64,000 nt of DNA from Coriobacteriia bacterium (GCA_030651765.1 JAUSBY010000005.1:62001-126000), one strand, 5' to 3'. Counted from the stretch's first letter, positions 46,280 through 55,353 are shown. Notes: a model not told the origin generated them from the letters alone. A program made the numbers and translations.

Positions 46280-48001
46280 CTACGACGGGACCCGGTTCGA
46301 TCCATCACGCAGGATGTCGCGCAATGCGTCGACGACGGCGGGATCGAACTGGGTCCCTGCTTTGTCTTCCACCTCGCGCAGCGCCTCGGCGGGCGTGAAC
46401 GCCCGCCGGTACGGACGATCCGACGTCATGGCGACGTATGCGTCGGCGACAGCCAGGATGCGGGCGCCGATCGGTATGGACTCCCCCGCCAGACCGTTGA
46501 GGTAGCCCGCCCCGTCGAACCACTCGTGATGATGGTAGACGATCGGTACGACGTGCCTGAGTGCCGGCGCCTCGGTGAGTATGTCGGCGGCTATCTGCGG
46601 GTGCAGCTTCAGAAGCGCGCGCTCGACGGTTGTGAGCGTGCGATCACCCTCGGCCACGGCGTCGCCGACGGAGGCCATGCCGATGTCGTGGAGCAGCGCT
46701 GCGATACGCAACGCCTCACGCTCCTGGTCCGTCAGGCTGAACGCGGCCCCGAGCGCATCGGCGCACGCCAGTACACGGTCGGTGCCACCGCGTGAGTACG
46801 GGTCCTTCGTTTCGAGTGCAAGCGCGAGCGCCTTGAGCGTGTCGAAGTACAGCTCACGCGACTCGGTCACGGCCCGCGCGTTGCGCAGCGCAGTCGCTGT
46901 CTGACGACCGAGCATCTCGATCGTCCGCATGTGGGAGTCGCCGAACCGCGCAGGAAACGAACGGCTGCCGACGTTGAGGACGCCGAGGACGCCGTCATCA
47001 TCGGCGATAGGTACAGACACTGCGGAGCGGATGCCGTGACGCCGTGCGGCCGGAGTGCGTGCTGGCAGATCTTCGACGAGCAACGGCTGACGGGTGGCGA
47101 GCACCCATCCAGCGATACCTTCGCCCTCTCCGAGCGAGGTCGACCGGACGACCTCTTCCGGCAAACCCCGGGAGATGGTGATCACCAGCCGACCGCTGTC
47201 GGGATCGAGGAGCATGACGCTGCCCGTGGCGGCGCCGGAGATCTCCATGGCGGTTGTGAGTGCGGTAGAGAGGACCTCCTGTGGGTCGAGGATCCTGCTG
47301 AGCGCCCGCGCCGCGTCCACGAGTGCGTGCGCCGTCTCGAGCTCCGCACGCGCGACGTAGAGCGCCAGCGTGCCGGCAAGGGCCCCCCGCAACGGTGCCG
47401 TAGCGACCGGGAGATCGGTCGGGTCAGGCCGCCCGGTCGCGCGGAAATCGATGGCGGCGACACCCTGATGCTCGCCTGCAAGCACCGGGATGGCGAAGCG
47501 CCACAGTGCGTCGTTGCCGGAGGCGCCTCGCAGGCGGGCGATCTCTTCCATCTCGGCAGTGCCTTCGGCGTGCGCACGGGCCATGACCCGATCGTCGTCA
47601 AGGGGTATCGGCTGAGCCGATGGAGCCATGGGCCCGAAGCCGGCGATCTGCCGCAAAGTCGCCGAGGAGTCGTCCGCAAGCCACAGGGAGGTCCCGACCG
47701 GATCGGCGATGTGTCGAACCGCATCGGCAAGCGACGCGAGCACGATGTGAGGATCGAGGGTCGCCGGGACGCGCGCCACGGCCACTTCGGCAGGAGTCTC
47801 GCTCTCGGGAGTCGGGACAGGATCGGAGGCGGCACGGGACACCGGTCCGGCGAGTACGGCTATGGTGAGGCCGACTGCGAACAGAGCCGCGCCCAGTCCC
47901 ACGACGACCGGCCAGGACAGCACGTATCCCGCCACAAGGCCGGCGAGGCCGATTGCGACGAGAGATACCGTGCGTATGGTACGCAGCCGAGCTTTGTCCA
48001 C
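46280..48001 (-). CDS. Membrane-anchored GAF and HD-GYP-like signalling protein, degenerate motifs
   Basis: 573 residues. Two membrane helices (about 10-55), a GAF-like region (80-215), a clear GAF domain (230-375) and a C-terminal HD-GYP-type domain (385-560). HD is present at 438-439 (LLHDIG), the HHE segment at 490-493, and ILAVADAY at 515-522. Three signature positions differ: Gly replaces His at 406 (YSRGGTDRV), Met replaces Lys at 442 (HDIGM), and Leu replaces Pro in GYP at 501. Cyclic-di-GMP hydrolysis is therefore uncertain and the domain may only sense. The GTG start has GGGGAG upstream. Confidence 0.88.
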   Translation of the reverse strand: MDKARLRTIRTVSLVAIGLAGLVAGYVLSWPVVVGLGAALFAVGLTIAVLAGPVSRAASDPVPTPESETPAEVAVARVPATLDPHIVLASLADAVRHIADPVGTSLWLADDSSATLRQIAGFGPMAPSAQPIPLDDDRVMARAHAEGTAEMEEIARLRGASGNDALWRFAIPVLAGEHQGVAAIDFRATGRPDPTDLPVATAPLRGALAGTLALYVARAELETAHALVDAARALSRILDPQEVLSTALTTAMEISGAATGSVMLLDPDSGRLVITISRGLPEEVVRSTSLGEGEGIAGWVLATRQPLLVEDLPARTPAARRHGIRSAVSVPIADDDGVLGVLNVGSRSFPARFGDSHMRTIEMLGRQTATALRNARAVTESRELYFDTLKALALALETKDPYSRGGTDRVLACADALGAAFSLTDQEREALRIAALLHDIGMASVGDAVAEGDRTLTTVERALLKLHPQIAADILTEAPALRHVVPIVYHHHEWFDGAGYLNGLAGESIPIGARILAVADAYVAMTSDRPYRRAFTPAEALREVEDKAGTQFDPAVVDALRDILRDGSNRVPS

Positions 48002-48094
48002 GTCACTCCCCTGACGGGCACGACCGTACAGCGCGTGGTGCGCTCGGTCAGTGTATCGGTCATTGGCAGCGCGTACTGTACCCCGGGGCAGTGG

Positions 48095-48745
48095 TCAGGG
48101 CGACGGGGCGAACACAAGGACTCTTCCCGTTGAGACCGAGATCGTCTGGTGCGGCTCCGTCACGACATTGCTCAGCCCCCGGGATGTCCACATCTCGAGC
48201 GTCTCGTCGACCAGCGGGTATCGCACACCGGATACGCTGAGAGTTGTGCCGGCATCGGCGGAGAAGAGCGACAGTGTCGCCCCGACGGGTAGGTCGAGAT
48301 CGAGTGCGGGAAGATGTGTGGCGTCGACCACTAAGGCAGTGAAGTGCGGTTCGGCGGCCCGTGCATCCAGATCGGCAGCCCGGAGAAGGACTCCGAGGGA
48401 CGCGAACGTATGGTCGGGACGCCCGGCGAATGCAGCCGTGATAGTGACGGGCGCGAGTCCCCTGTTCCGGGCCTCCGCTACTGCAAGGTCGAGGTCGGAT
48501 GCGTCCTTCTCGACAGGAAAGGTGAGGATCTCCGCGCCGTTACGGCGCGCGGTCGCCAGCGACTGCGGTGTGACGGAGTCGAAGTCGCCTACACACACGT
48601 CGGGTGTGCGCCCGGATGCGAGGCACAGGTCGAGTCCTCCGTCCGCCGCGATGAGGACTTCGGCCGCACGGATGGTCGCGTGGTAGAACCCGTGATCGAA
48701 CGGGCTCGGACAAGCGCCGACGATCAGTGCGGAGCGTGCGCCCAT
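48095..48745 (-). CDS. thiN: Thiamine pyrophosphokinase ThiN
   Basis: Converts thiamine to TPP. The 216 residues have the catalytic-domain motifs AADGGLDLCLASG, DVCVGDFDSV, DASDLDLAVAEA and AFAGRPDHTFA, with a C-terminal thiamine-binding beta domain. The start overlaps the thiT stop by one base (TGATG). With thiT and a TPP riboswitch it forms a thiamine salvage unit. The same gene (yloS) occupies this region in Bacillus. Confidence 0.95.
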   Translation of the reverse strand: MGARSALIVGACPSPFDHGFYHATIRAAEVLIAADGGLDLCLASGRTPDVCVGDFDSVTPQSLATARRNGAEILTFPVEKDASDLDLAVAEARNRGLAPVTITAAFAGRPDHTFASLGVLLRAADLDARAAEPHFTALVVDATHLPALDLDLPVGATLSLFSADAGTTLSVSGVRYPLVDETLEMWTSRGLSNVVTEPHQTISVSTGRVLVFAPSP

Positions 48746-49317
48746 CACGTCGCCTGCCTCGAGACGAGTCGGTGCAGCTGTGGCATGACCGCGCCAAGTA
48801 CCGCGGCACAGGCCGCCGCCGACACGAGGACGAACGAGTTGTAGGCGAGTGAGTAGATGAGCGGGGCCTGTCCGGCGTCGATGGCGTAGCTCGAGAAGAA
48901 GACGAGTCCGGAGGCGACGTGCGAGGCGTACCGCCCGAGGGCGCCGAGAACGACGCCCGGGACGATGGCCGTCCAGAAGGCGGACGCGCCGCGCCCTTCG
49001 GCCGCCTGCCGTTGCCAGCGCAGCGACGCGAAGCCGGCGAGTCCGACGAGTGCGTAGGCGAGCGGATAGTCGAGGATCCACTGCGCGGGATGGAGCGGCG
49101 GGTACGGCTTGATGAGGAAGTCGATGACGCCGTACAGCGCACCGGCGGTGAGCCCGGCCGAAGGGCCTCGCAGAAGCGCGATCACGAACAGCGGCGCCAT
49201 CGTGAGCGAGTAGCTCCCCCCCTGGGGAAGCTGCCATACGGCGATGAGTTGCAGAACCGCCGCCAGAGCGATGGAGAGGCCGATCTCTGCAGCGATCCTC
49301 ACACGAGAGGGGTTCAT
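48745..49317 (-). CDS. thiT: ECF-type thiamine transporter S-component ThiT
   Basis: Integral membrane thiamine-binding subunit of 190 residues with about six hydrophobic segments. The ThiT signature is visible: QLPQGGSYSLTMAPLFVIALLRG, GVIDFLIKPYP, and HPAQWILDYPLAYALVGLAG. It needs the shared EcfA/A'/T module, which is not in the window. It lies directly behind a TPP riboswitch whose predicted hairpin covers its ribosome site. Confidence 0.94.
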   Translation of the reverse strand: MNPSRVRIAAEIGLSIALAAVLQLIAVWQLPQGGSYSLTMAPLFVIALLRGPSAGLTAGALYGVIDFLIKPYPPLHPAQWILDYPLAYALVGLAGFASLRWQRQAAEGRGASAFWTAIVPGVVLGALGRYASHVASGLVFFSSYAIDAGQAPLIYSLAYNSFVLVSAAACAAVLGAVMPQLHRLVSRQAT

Positions 49318-49323
49318 GCTGGT

Positions 49324-49359
49324 CTCCTGTCCCGGCGCTGTGCGCCTGTCGGACGGGAG
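49324..49359 (-). promoter_or_regulatory. Ribosome-site-sequestering hairpin of the thiT TPP riboswitch
   Basis: On the minus strand CTCCCGTCC pairs with GGACAGGAG (eight of nine pairs). A second 5-bp helix (GGCGC/GCGCC) is nested inside. The 3' arm contains the GGAG ribosome site of thiT, so the hairpin would block translation when formed. It lies 39 bases after the riboswitch P1 stem. Confidence 0.6.
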
Positions 49360-49397
49360 TGCCCGGACTGCTGAAGGGTAGCCCGGCTTCACGCCCA

Positions 49398-49493
49398 CTA
49401 CCTCCCGTTCTTCTGGCCCGCATTATCGGCCCAGTCCTCGGTCGCGACGGCAGTCGCCTCTCAGCCGCGCACGCGCAGCTCCCGATACGGTAG
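49398..49493 (-). promoter_or_regulatory. TPP (THI-box) riboswitch upstream of thiT-thiN
   Basis: A 96-base element on the minus strand. P1 is closed by CTACC/GGTAG. The pyrimidine-sensor arm holds the highly conserved GGCTGAGAGG, and the pyrophosphate-sensor arm holds CTGGGCCGATAATGC...CCAG, followed by a purine-rich GGGAGG. This matches the THI element arrangement and its location before thiamine uptake genes. It turns off thiT and thiN when TPP is plentiful. Confidence 0.92.
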
Positions 49494-49535
49494 AACGCGG
49501 GCATCGTCGCACACGCGACGGTCCCGGGGCAAGTG

Positions 49536-50552
49536 CTACTGCATCTGCCTCAGGTACGGATACGGGTTCACGGCCGCGCCGCCACCGGGATGGATCTCGA
49601 AGTGGAGGTGTGGCGCGCTTGCCGAGGCGTTGCCGGTACTGCCGACGTAGCCGATGACCTGACCGGCGCTCACACGGCCGGACGTCACCGCGTACGAGCT
49701 CAGATGTGCGTAGTAGAACGCCCAGCCGTTGTCGGCGGTGAGCCAGATGGTCTTTCCGCCGAGACTGTTGGACTTGGAACGCACCGTTCCCGAGAGCACC
49801 GCCACGCAGGGCACCCCGTTCGCGGCCATGATGTCGGTCCCCTTGTGGGAACGTCCGCCAGAGCGCGCTGCGCCCCACGTATCGTTGTAGTAGTTGGGTC
49901 CGCGCACCGGGAAGACCATGCCGTTCGGGCCGGCCTTGGCAGTGGTCGTACCGGTCTTGGCCTTCTCGGCTGCGACCGCGGCCTTGAGCTTGGCCTGCAG
50001 CTTGTCGTACTCCTTCTGCTGCGCCTTGAGCTGACCCTCGATCCGGTCCGCTTCCTTCTTGAGCTTACTTGCCTCGGAGGCCTGGGTCTCCTTGAGAGCG
50101 TCGAGGTCGGTGCGTTTGACGTCCAGCTCCGCCTTGAGCCGGTCGACCGTGGCGATCGTCTCCGCATCCTGGCGGCCTATGCGCTGGACGTACTCCAGAC
50201 GCACGAGCATGTCGTCGAAGTCCGCCGTGGACAGGAGGATCTGAAGGTAGTCGGCGCCGCCCGTGCGGTACATCTCGGCAGCACGTTGCGACAGGCGCGC
50301 GTTGGCCTCGGCGAGCTCGGCTGTGGCGACTTCGATCTCCCTGTCGACCGTAGCCAGCTCGGCACGTGTCTGGTCGAGTGCCCAGTATGCTTTGGAGTAG
50401 GCCTCTCCGGCGCGCTTCACATCACCCTGCAGGTCCTTGATCTGGGCCTGCAGCTTCTGGACCTCAGTCTCCGCCGCGAGGGCGACTGACGAGAAGCCGA
50501 GTGATGCGACAAGTACGAGCGCGAGGAGGACTCTCATGCGAGATAGGCGCAC
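49536..50552 (-). CDS. Secreted M23 (LytM-type) peptidase with coiled coil, EnvC-like
   Basis: 338 residues. Signal peptide (basic start, then LLALVLVASLGFSSVALAAE), a long coiled coil (about 30-190), then an M23 peptidase domain. Zinc ligands are intact: GGRSHKGTDIMAANG (His and Asp) and APHLHFEIHPGG (HxH), with YYAHLSSY between. It likely cleaves peptidoglycan cross-bridges, or activates other hydrolases if EnvC-like. The GTG at 50552 is chosen because GGAG is five bases upstream; ATGs on either side lack a site. It lies between the PASTA gene and the TPP riboswitch. Confidence 0.9.
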   Translation of the reverse strand: MRLSRMRVLLALVLVASLGFSSVALAAETEVQKLQAQIKDLQGDVKRAGEAYSKAYWALDQTRAELATVDREIEVATAELAEANARLSQRAAEMYRTGGADYLQILLSTADFDDMLVRLEYVQRIGRQDAETIATVDRLKAELDVKRTDLDALKETQASEASKLKKEADRIEGQLKAQQKEYDKLQAKLKAAVAAEKAKTGTTTAKAGPNGMVFPVRGPNYYNDTWGAARSGGRSHKGTDIMAANGVPCVAVLSGTVRSKSNSLGGKTIWLTADNGWAFYYAHLSSYAVTSGRVSAGQVIGYVGSTGNASASAPHLHFEIHPGGGAAVNPYPYLRQMQ

Positions 50553-50606
50553 GGTGTCTCCGTCCATTTCATCAAGCGGTACCGCGATAGTGTACACGAA
50601 CAGCCC

Positions 50607-51686
50607 TTAGCGGGAAGCGAACGCCGTGCCGACGGCGCGGTACACCGCCCGGGCAACCGAGTCCGCCCATGCCGGATCGGTCATGCGGACACGATCCGCC
50701 TCGGCCATGACGTCGCCGACGATGATGCGGACTCCGAGCTGCGGGAAGGCCGCCAGAATCGGGTCGGGGGTAGCCTGCGGCTCGACGACCGAGATCCCCG
50801 GGAGTTGGGCGGCGCGCGTCACCGCGCGTGCAAGGTCCATGGAGGCGTTCAGGGAGTCGGCAGATGTACCCTCCGAGGTCCGGTGTAAAGCGCGGAGGCC
50901 GGCCTCTGACGTTCGGCCAACGTCGATGCCGATCAGCAGGTCGCCGTTGGAGGACCGGGCGGCCTCGGTGCGCGCGTCGATGGAAGGTGCGGTCTCGGTG
51001 GCCGAGCGCGTGACCGTCACCGTGGCGCCCGCGGCCTGCAGCAGCGCACTCAGTCGGCGGGTGACGTCGAGCGCGGGATCCCCGGCGTCCACAGGCTCGG
51101 GAGGCGATGGGTCGAGGACGACCGTCACGCCTGCGAGGTCATAGGGCAACATGAGATCGCCCCCCTCGGAGCCACCGGGAACCGACAGACGAACGACATC
51201 GCCGGTGTTCACGCTCGTCCCCGGGGAGGGGAACATCTCGACGACGACGCCGGCGCTTGCCTCGGCCGACACGCCTATGACATTGACGACGAGCCCGCGG
51301 CTGACCAGCTGCGCCCGCGCCTCTTCGACCTGGATGCCGAGCACGTCTGGCAGGGCGAAGGACTGCGGGCCGGCCGAGAGGACGAGACGGACTTCACCCC
51401 CCCGCCGCATTTCGGCACCGGCAGGCGGGTCCTGGCTGACAACCGCACCTTCGGGGACGTCCACCGATACCCGTGTGCCGGTCACGGTAGCCGTCAGAGA
51501 GGAGACCTCGAAGGCTCGCTCGGCGATGTCGAGGGGCAGTCCGGTTACGTCGGGGATGACCACGACACGGGAGTTCGCCCAGAAGACGGATGCTGCGATC
51601 GCGCCCGCGATGAGTGCGACACTCACCGCTGCGGCGATGATCGCCGAGCGTGGGATAAGGGCGCGTCGTCGGTTGGGAGCTGACAT
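50607..51686 (-). CDS. Membrane protein with two PASTA domains and a degenerate amidase_3-like domain
   Basis: 359 residues. Basic cytoplasmic N-terminus, one membrane helix (14-36), PASTA repeats at about 41-107 (VVVIPDVTGLPLDIAERAF) and 108-171 (ALPDVLGIQVEEARAQL), then a domain at about 183-355. This last domain follows N-acetylmuramoyl-L-alanine amidase order (LAGVTVVLDP, LLQAAGATVTVTRS, DLLIGIDVG). The usual LDPGHGG reads LDPSPPE and the usual SIHAN-type strand reads GIDVG, so both zinc histidines are missing. Probably a peptidoglycan-binding, non-catalytic protein. There is no ribosome site; TATACT lies seven bases before the ATG, so it is probably leaderless. A start two codons earlier is less likely. 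Confidence 0.85.
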   Translation of the reverse strand: MSAPNRRRALIPRSAIIAAAVSVALIAGAIAASVFWANSRVVVIPDVTGLPLDIAERAFEVSSLTATVTGTRVSVDVPEGAVVSQDPPAGAEMRRGGEVRLVLSAGPQSFALPDVLGIQVEEARAQLVSRGLVVNVIGVSAEASAGVVVEMFPSPGTSVNTGDVVRLSVPGGSEGGDLMLPYDLAGVTVVLDPSPPEPVDAGDPALDVTRRLSALLQAAGATVTVTRSATETAPSIDARTEAARSSNGDLLIGIDVGRTSEAGLRALHRTSEGTSADSLNASMDLARAVTRAAQLPGISVVEPQATPDPILAAFPQLGVRIIVGDVMAEADRVRMTDPAWADSVARAVYRAVGTAFASR

Positions 51687-51693
51687 AGTCATC

Positions 51694-51699
51694 AGTATA
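51694..51699 (-). promoter_or_regulatory. TG-extended -10 box for leaderless PASTA mRNA
   Basis: TGC-TATACT on the minus strand, then seven bases, then ATG 51686. Transcription would start at the start codon. The -35 is weak (GGGACA at 19 bases). Confidence 0.6.
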
Positions 51700-51717
51700 G
51701 CAATCGGGCCTCCCGGC

Positions 51718-51746
51718 TTGTCCCCGCGGACCGCGGCGGGTATGCT
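51718..51746 (+). promoter_or_regulatory. Promoter of the FmdB-like gene
   Basis: TTGTCC, 17-base spacer, TATGCT on the plus strand. It lies back to back with the PASTA promoter in a 92-base gap. Confidence 0.6.
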
Positions 51747-51778
51747 CCGTATCCGCAGAGCGCGATTACGGAGGAGCC

Positions 51779-52054
51779 ATGCCCGCATACGACTATCGCT
51801 GTGAGTGTTGCGACACGCGCTTCGAGGTGACCCGGTCGTTCGGGGACACCACGAAGGCCGCATGCCCGTCGTGCGGTTCAGCTGCCAAGCGCGTCTTCAC
51901 TCCGGTCGGCGTCGTGTTCAAGGGCTCCGGCTTCCACAACACCGACTATCGCAAGCCCCCGGTGGACGCTGCGCCGTCGGAGAAGCCGGCCACGGGCGCA
52001 TGCCCGTCTGCGGGCACAGGCGGGTCGTGCGCGTCCTGCCCTGCTGCCGACTGA
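51779..52054 (+). CDS. FmdB-family zinc-ribbon protein
   Basis: A 91-residue small regulator-like protein. FmdB zinc ribbon at 1-45 (YDYRCECCDTRFEV and CPSCGSAAKRVFTP) with a GSGFHNTDYRK tail motif typical of the family, then a Pro/Ala/Gly linker ending in two more cysteine motifs. Function is unknown; the name comes from a methylotroph formamidase regulator. Strong GGAGGAG ribosome site. It is the second plus-strand gene inside the minus-strand run, convergent with glpX. Confidence 0.9.
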   Translation: MPAYDYRCECCDTRFEVTRSFGDTTKAACPSCGSAAKRVFTPVGVVFKGSGFHNTDYRKPPVDAAPSEKPATGACPSAGTGGSCASCPAAD

Positions 52055-52075
52055 CGAGACCGACTCCAGAGCGGT

Positions 52076-53041
52076 CTAGTCCATCCGGACCCAGAACTTC
52101 TCGGCACCTGTGCGGAACACCGTCTCTATGAAGTGCACCGTGCCGGTCTTGTTGTCCATCGCGATCGAGTGCGTACGGGCTCCCTGACCGAAGTACTTGA
52201 CGCCGCGCAGCATCTCGCCGTCGGTGACGCCCGTGGCGATGAATGCGGCCTCATCGCTGTTGACGAGGCAGTCCATGTCGAGCACGCCATCGATATCGCA
52301 CTTGGTCATGCCCTCGGCGCGCTCGCGCTCCTCGGGGCTGCGGAAGGCGAACCGGCCCATGAAGCACCCGCCGATGCAGCGCATCGCCGCAGCGGCAAGT
52401 ACACCTTCGGGAGAGCCGCCCGCCCCCATGTAAAGATGGATGCCGGTGCCCTCGATCGACGTGGCGACCGCCCCAAACACGTCCCCGTCACTGATCAGGC
52501 GGATTCTGGCGCCTGCGGCGCGCACCTCCGCGATGAGGTCGGCGTGCCGATCGCGCTCAAGGATGCATACAACGATGTCTTCAACGGGCCGCTTGAGCGC
52601 GCGGGCGACGTTGCGGACGTTCTCCGTGGGGCTCGCGTCTATGTGGACGACGTCGGCCGCGGCGGGCCCGGTGGCGATCTTCCACATGTAGGTGTCCGGA
52701 GCGTTGAGCAGGGTACCCTTGGGTGCGAACGCGAGCGTTGCCAGAGCGTTGGGCTGACCGTATGCGCACAGGTTCGTGCCTTCCAGCGGGTCGACCGCTA
52801 TGTCGATGGCCTCTCCGCCCGCCCCGACCTTCTCACCGATGAAGAGCATGGGAGCCTCGTCACGCTCCCCCTCACCGATGACGATCTCACCGGAGATGTC
52901 GATGCTGTCAAACGCCGTGCGCATCGCCTCGACGGCCGCGGTGTCGGCGGCTTCCTTGTCTCCCTTGCCCATCCATCGGCCTGCAGCGAGCGCTGCAGCC
53001 TCGGAGACCTCGAGCATCTGGATGATTCGGGTGCTGTGCAT
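52076..53041 (-). CDS. glpX: Class II fructose-1,6-bisphosphatase GlpX
   Basis: Gluconeogenic phosphatase, metal-dependent. The 321 residues contain the metal site [12 protein letters not shown] and [14 protein letters not shown], then [24 protein letters not shown] and [12 protein letters not shown]. The start has GGGGAGGGG upstream. It is transcribed after rsmB with a 26-base gap. Confidence 0.96.
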   Translation of the reverse strand: MHSTRIIQMLEVSEAAALAAGRWMGKGDKEAADTAAVEAMRTAFDSIDISGEIVIGEGERDEAPMLFIGEKVGAGGEAIDIAVDPLEGTNLCAYGQPNALATLAFAPKGTLLNAPDTYMWKIATGPAAADVVHIDASPTENVRNVARALKRPVEDIVVCILERDRHADLIAEVRAAGARIRLISDGDVFGAVATSIEGTGIHLYMGAGGSPEGVLAAAAMRCIGGCFMGRFAFRSPEERERAEGMTKCDIDGVLDMDCLVNSDEAAFIATGVTDGEMLRGVKYFGQGARTHSIAMDNKTGTVHFIETVFRTGAEKFWVRMD

Positions 53042-53067
53042 GACCCCTCCCCTTTCGATACAGACGA

Positions 53068-54414
53068 TCAGATCGCGGCGCGCCTCACTGTCGCGACGTA
53101 ATGCCCATCCGGTCCTCCCACTGTCGGCCAGGACTGGAAGCATCCATCGCCGTCGATGAACATCCGCCACTCGGCAGGTACGCGTTCCGCAACGGGCTCG
53201 AGGGTGAACTCCGCGCCGCGGGGACCCGCGAGGAACCGCCGAACCACCTCCCCGTTCTCCCGGGGAGCAAGGCTACAGGTAGAATACACCAGCATTCCGC
53301 CGGAGCCGACGCGTTCGGCGGCTGCGGCGATAAGCGCGTCTTGCAGCGCCGCCAGGCGCTCCACGTCCCCGGGCTCCAGCCTCCACCGCTTCTCAGGATA
53401 GCGTCTGATGGTGCCGAGGCCGGTACAGGGTGCGTCGAGCAAGACGATGTCGAACATGCTCTCGGCCAGGGCGGGCGGCATCTCGAGCGCGTCTGCGGCA
53501 CGCACCGTCACGCCAGGGACCCCGGAACTGTCGAGCCGCTCGCGAAGCTGTCGGACCTTGTGCTCGTGCAGGTCGACCGCCGTGATATCGGCGGGGCCAC
53601 CCGACCGGAGTGCGGCGGCCTGCAGGCAGACGGTCTTGTTGCCGCGTCCGGCACCGATGTCCAGGACGGTCGCCCCGGGTCCGGCGTCGCACAACGCCGG
53701 CGCCATCTGGGCGGCCGCGTCCATGGCGAACCATCCGACAGCGTCCGTTCCGCGTGAGTACAGATGTGCGGGCTCGGCAAGTCTGAAGCAGTCGAGGTCG
53801 GGTGGTGACTGGCTGGGGCCGGCCGACTCGAGATCGGCGAGAGTCTCCGCGCGATCCCGGGCGAACGGATCGAGGCGCACGTAGGATGGCGACGGCTCGA
53901 GTCCGGCCGCGAGCGCCTCACGTCCGGCGACCTCCCCGAGTGCATCGAGCGTGAGGTCGACGATCCACCGCGGCGTCGCCGAAGCACGCCCGAGAGCGTC
54001 GCGGTCCTGTGCCGGATCGCCCCACGGGAAGGCCGGCGCGTCGTCGGCCAGCCGCCGTAGCACCGCATTGGCCATGCCGGCGGCCTGCGGGCGGATCGCC
54101 CGGACCGACGCGACAGCCTGATCGACGACAGCGTAGGCCGGAGCGCGCCCGAAGAGAATCTCGTACGCAGCGAGCCGCAAAGCATCGGCGACGCGCGGCT
54201 CCGGTGCCGTGCGGGCGTACCGGGCGATCGCACCGTCCAGGACGCCGCTCGTAGCGAGCACGCCGTAGACGAGACGTGTGGCAAGCGCGCTATCCTGCGG
54301 ATCGAGCGTCCCGCGCGAAAGCTCGGCAGCCAGGGCCGCACCGGCGAAAGCCGCATCGCGGCGGACGCGGCCGAGTACCTTGAGCGCTGCATGACGTGCG
54401 GGCGCCACCCTCAT
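53068..54414 (-). CDS. rsmB: 16S rRNA (cytosine-967-C5) methyltransferase RsmB
   Basis: 448 residues. N-terminal NusB-like domain (about 1-140, [32 protein letters not shown]), then a SAM-methyltransferase domain with [12 protein letters not shown], the [18 protein letters not shown] motif with one catalytic cysteine, and [15 protein letters not shown] with the other. Start and fmt stop overlap by four bases. Confidence 0.95.
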   Translation of the reverse strand: MRVAPARHAALKVLGRVRRDAAFAGAALAAELSRGTLDPQDSALATRLVYGVLATSGVLDGAIARYARTAPEPRVADALRLAAYEILFGRAPAYAVVDQAVASVRAIRPQAAGMANAVLRRLADDAPAFPWGDPAQDRDALGRASATPRWIVDLTLDALGEVAGREALAAGLEPSPSYVRLDPFARDRAETLADLESAGPSQSPPDLDCFRLAEPAHLYSRGTDAVGWFAMDAAAQMAPALCDAGPGATVLDIGAGRGNKTVCLQAAALRSGGPADITAVDLHEHKVRQLRERLDSSGVPGVTVRAADALEMPPALAESMFDIVLLDAPCTGLGTIRRYPEKRWRLEPGDVERLAALQDALIAAAAERVGSGGMLVYSTCSLAPRENGEVVRRFLAGPRGAEFTLEPVAERVPAEWRMFIDGDGCFQSWPTVGGPDGHYVATVRRAAI

Positions 54415-55331
54415 CGCGTGCACCGCCAGCACGTGCCCTCGGACATGCGGGCACCCCGGGCCCACTCGGCACCGGTCATGTCCGCCTTGCCGGCGGGGCG
54501 GACGATCTCGAGCACGAGGGCACCGTCCGTGAAGCCGAGGACGGGCGAGCCGTCCTCGATACAGACCGCGCCGGGGCCGATGGGCTTGGGATCCTGCGTC
54601 GCACGCACGACCGTGATCTCCCGGTCGCCGAGGCACGCGCGAGCCGGCGCCCGCCGGTTAGACGCGCGGACGCGCCGGTAGGCCCCTTCCGTGCAGATGT
54701 CAGGAAGCAACGCCACATCATCTTTCGTGATCTTGGCCGCGTTGGTGGCATCCGCCGCGTTCTGCGGGGTCCAGCGCACCAGGCCGGATTCGACACGTGC
54801 GAGGACCTCGATGAGGGCATCGGCGCCGAGCGCGGCGAGCTCGGCCTCGATCTCGTCGGCGTAGCGATGCTCGATATCGAGCGTGCGCTGCAGCGCGTAC
54901 GGTCCGGTGTCGAGCCCTTCCTCCATCTGCATGATGCTCACGCCTGTGACGAGGTCTCCTTCGAGCACCGCCCGCTGGATGGGTGCGGCCCCCCGGTGAC
55001 GCGGCAGAAGCGAGGCGTGCACGTTGATGCACCCGTGTCGGGGTACCGCGAGCGTCTGCGGCGGAAGAAGCATCCCGTAGGCAGCGACGCATACGACGTC
55101 GGGCTCGAGTGACGCGAGTATCTCGGTCGCCTCGCCGCGGAGCGTAAGCGGCGCTACGACATCGATACCGAGTGTGCGGGCGCGGCGCTTGACCGGCGAT
55201 GGGATGAGTGCGCCGCCCCGGCCGGCTCGCGCATCCGGGCGCGTGAAGACACAGACGACCTCGTGCGCCTCGGCCAGCCTATCCAGAGAGGGCACCGCGA
55301 ACTCGGGCGTGCCCATGAACACGACGCGCAC
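54411..55331 (-). CDS. fmt: Methionyl-tRNA formyltransferase Fmt
   Basis: Formylates initiator Met-tRNA. The 306 residues start RVVFMGTPEFAVPSL and contain the active-site segment CINVHASLLPRHRGAAPIQRA and the GVSIMQMEEGLDTGPY motif. The C-terminal oligonucleotide-binding part ends near a Cys/Arg-rich tail. GTG start with GGGGGAG upstream. def lies 22 bases upstream. Confidence 0.95.
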   Translation of the reverse strand: MRVVFMGTPEFAVPSLDRLAEAHEVVCVFTRPDARAGRGGALIPSPVKRRARTLGIDVVAPLTLRGEATEILASLEPDVVCVAAYGMLLPPQTLAVPRHGCINVHASLLPRHRGAAPIQRAVLEGDLVTGVSIMQMEEGLDTGPYALQRTLDIEHRYADEIEAELAALGADALIEVLARVESGLVRWTPQNAADATNAAKITKDDVALLPDICTEGAYRRVRASNRRAPARACLGDREITVVRATQDPKPIGPGAVCIEDGSPVLGFTDGALVLEIVRPAGKADMTGAEWARGARMSEGTCWRCTR

Positions 55332-55353
55332 GGCTCCCCCTTCACCGGACGGA

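Noticed and set aside
48040-48080. TACAGT and TACACT as promoter boxes before the HD-GYP gene
   Set aside because: Neither has a -35 match or TG extension at a sensible distance, and the gene may be transcribed from thiT-thiN.
49505-49520. 6-bp hairpin after the M23 gene as a terminator
   Set aside because: Short stem, no U-tract, and it lies where transcription must continue if the TPP riboswitch is served from upstream; left unassigned.
52055-52078. Possible shared terminator between fmdB and glpX
   Set aside because: Only a 5-bp stem with an 8-base or longer loop and no U-tract; too weak to report.
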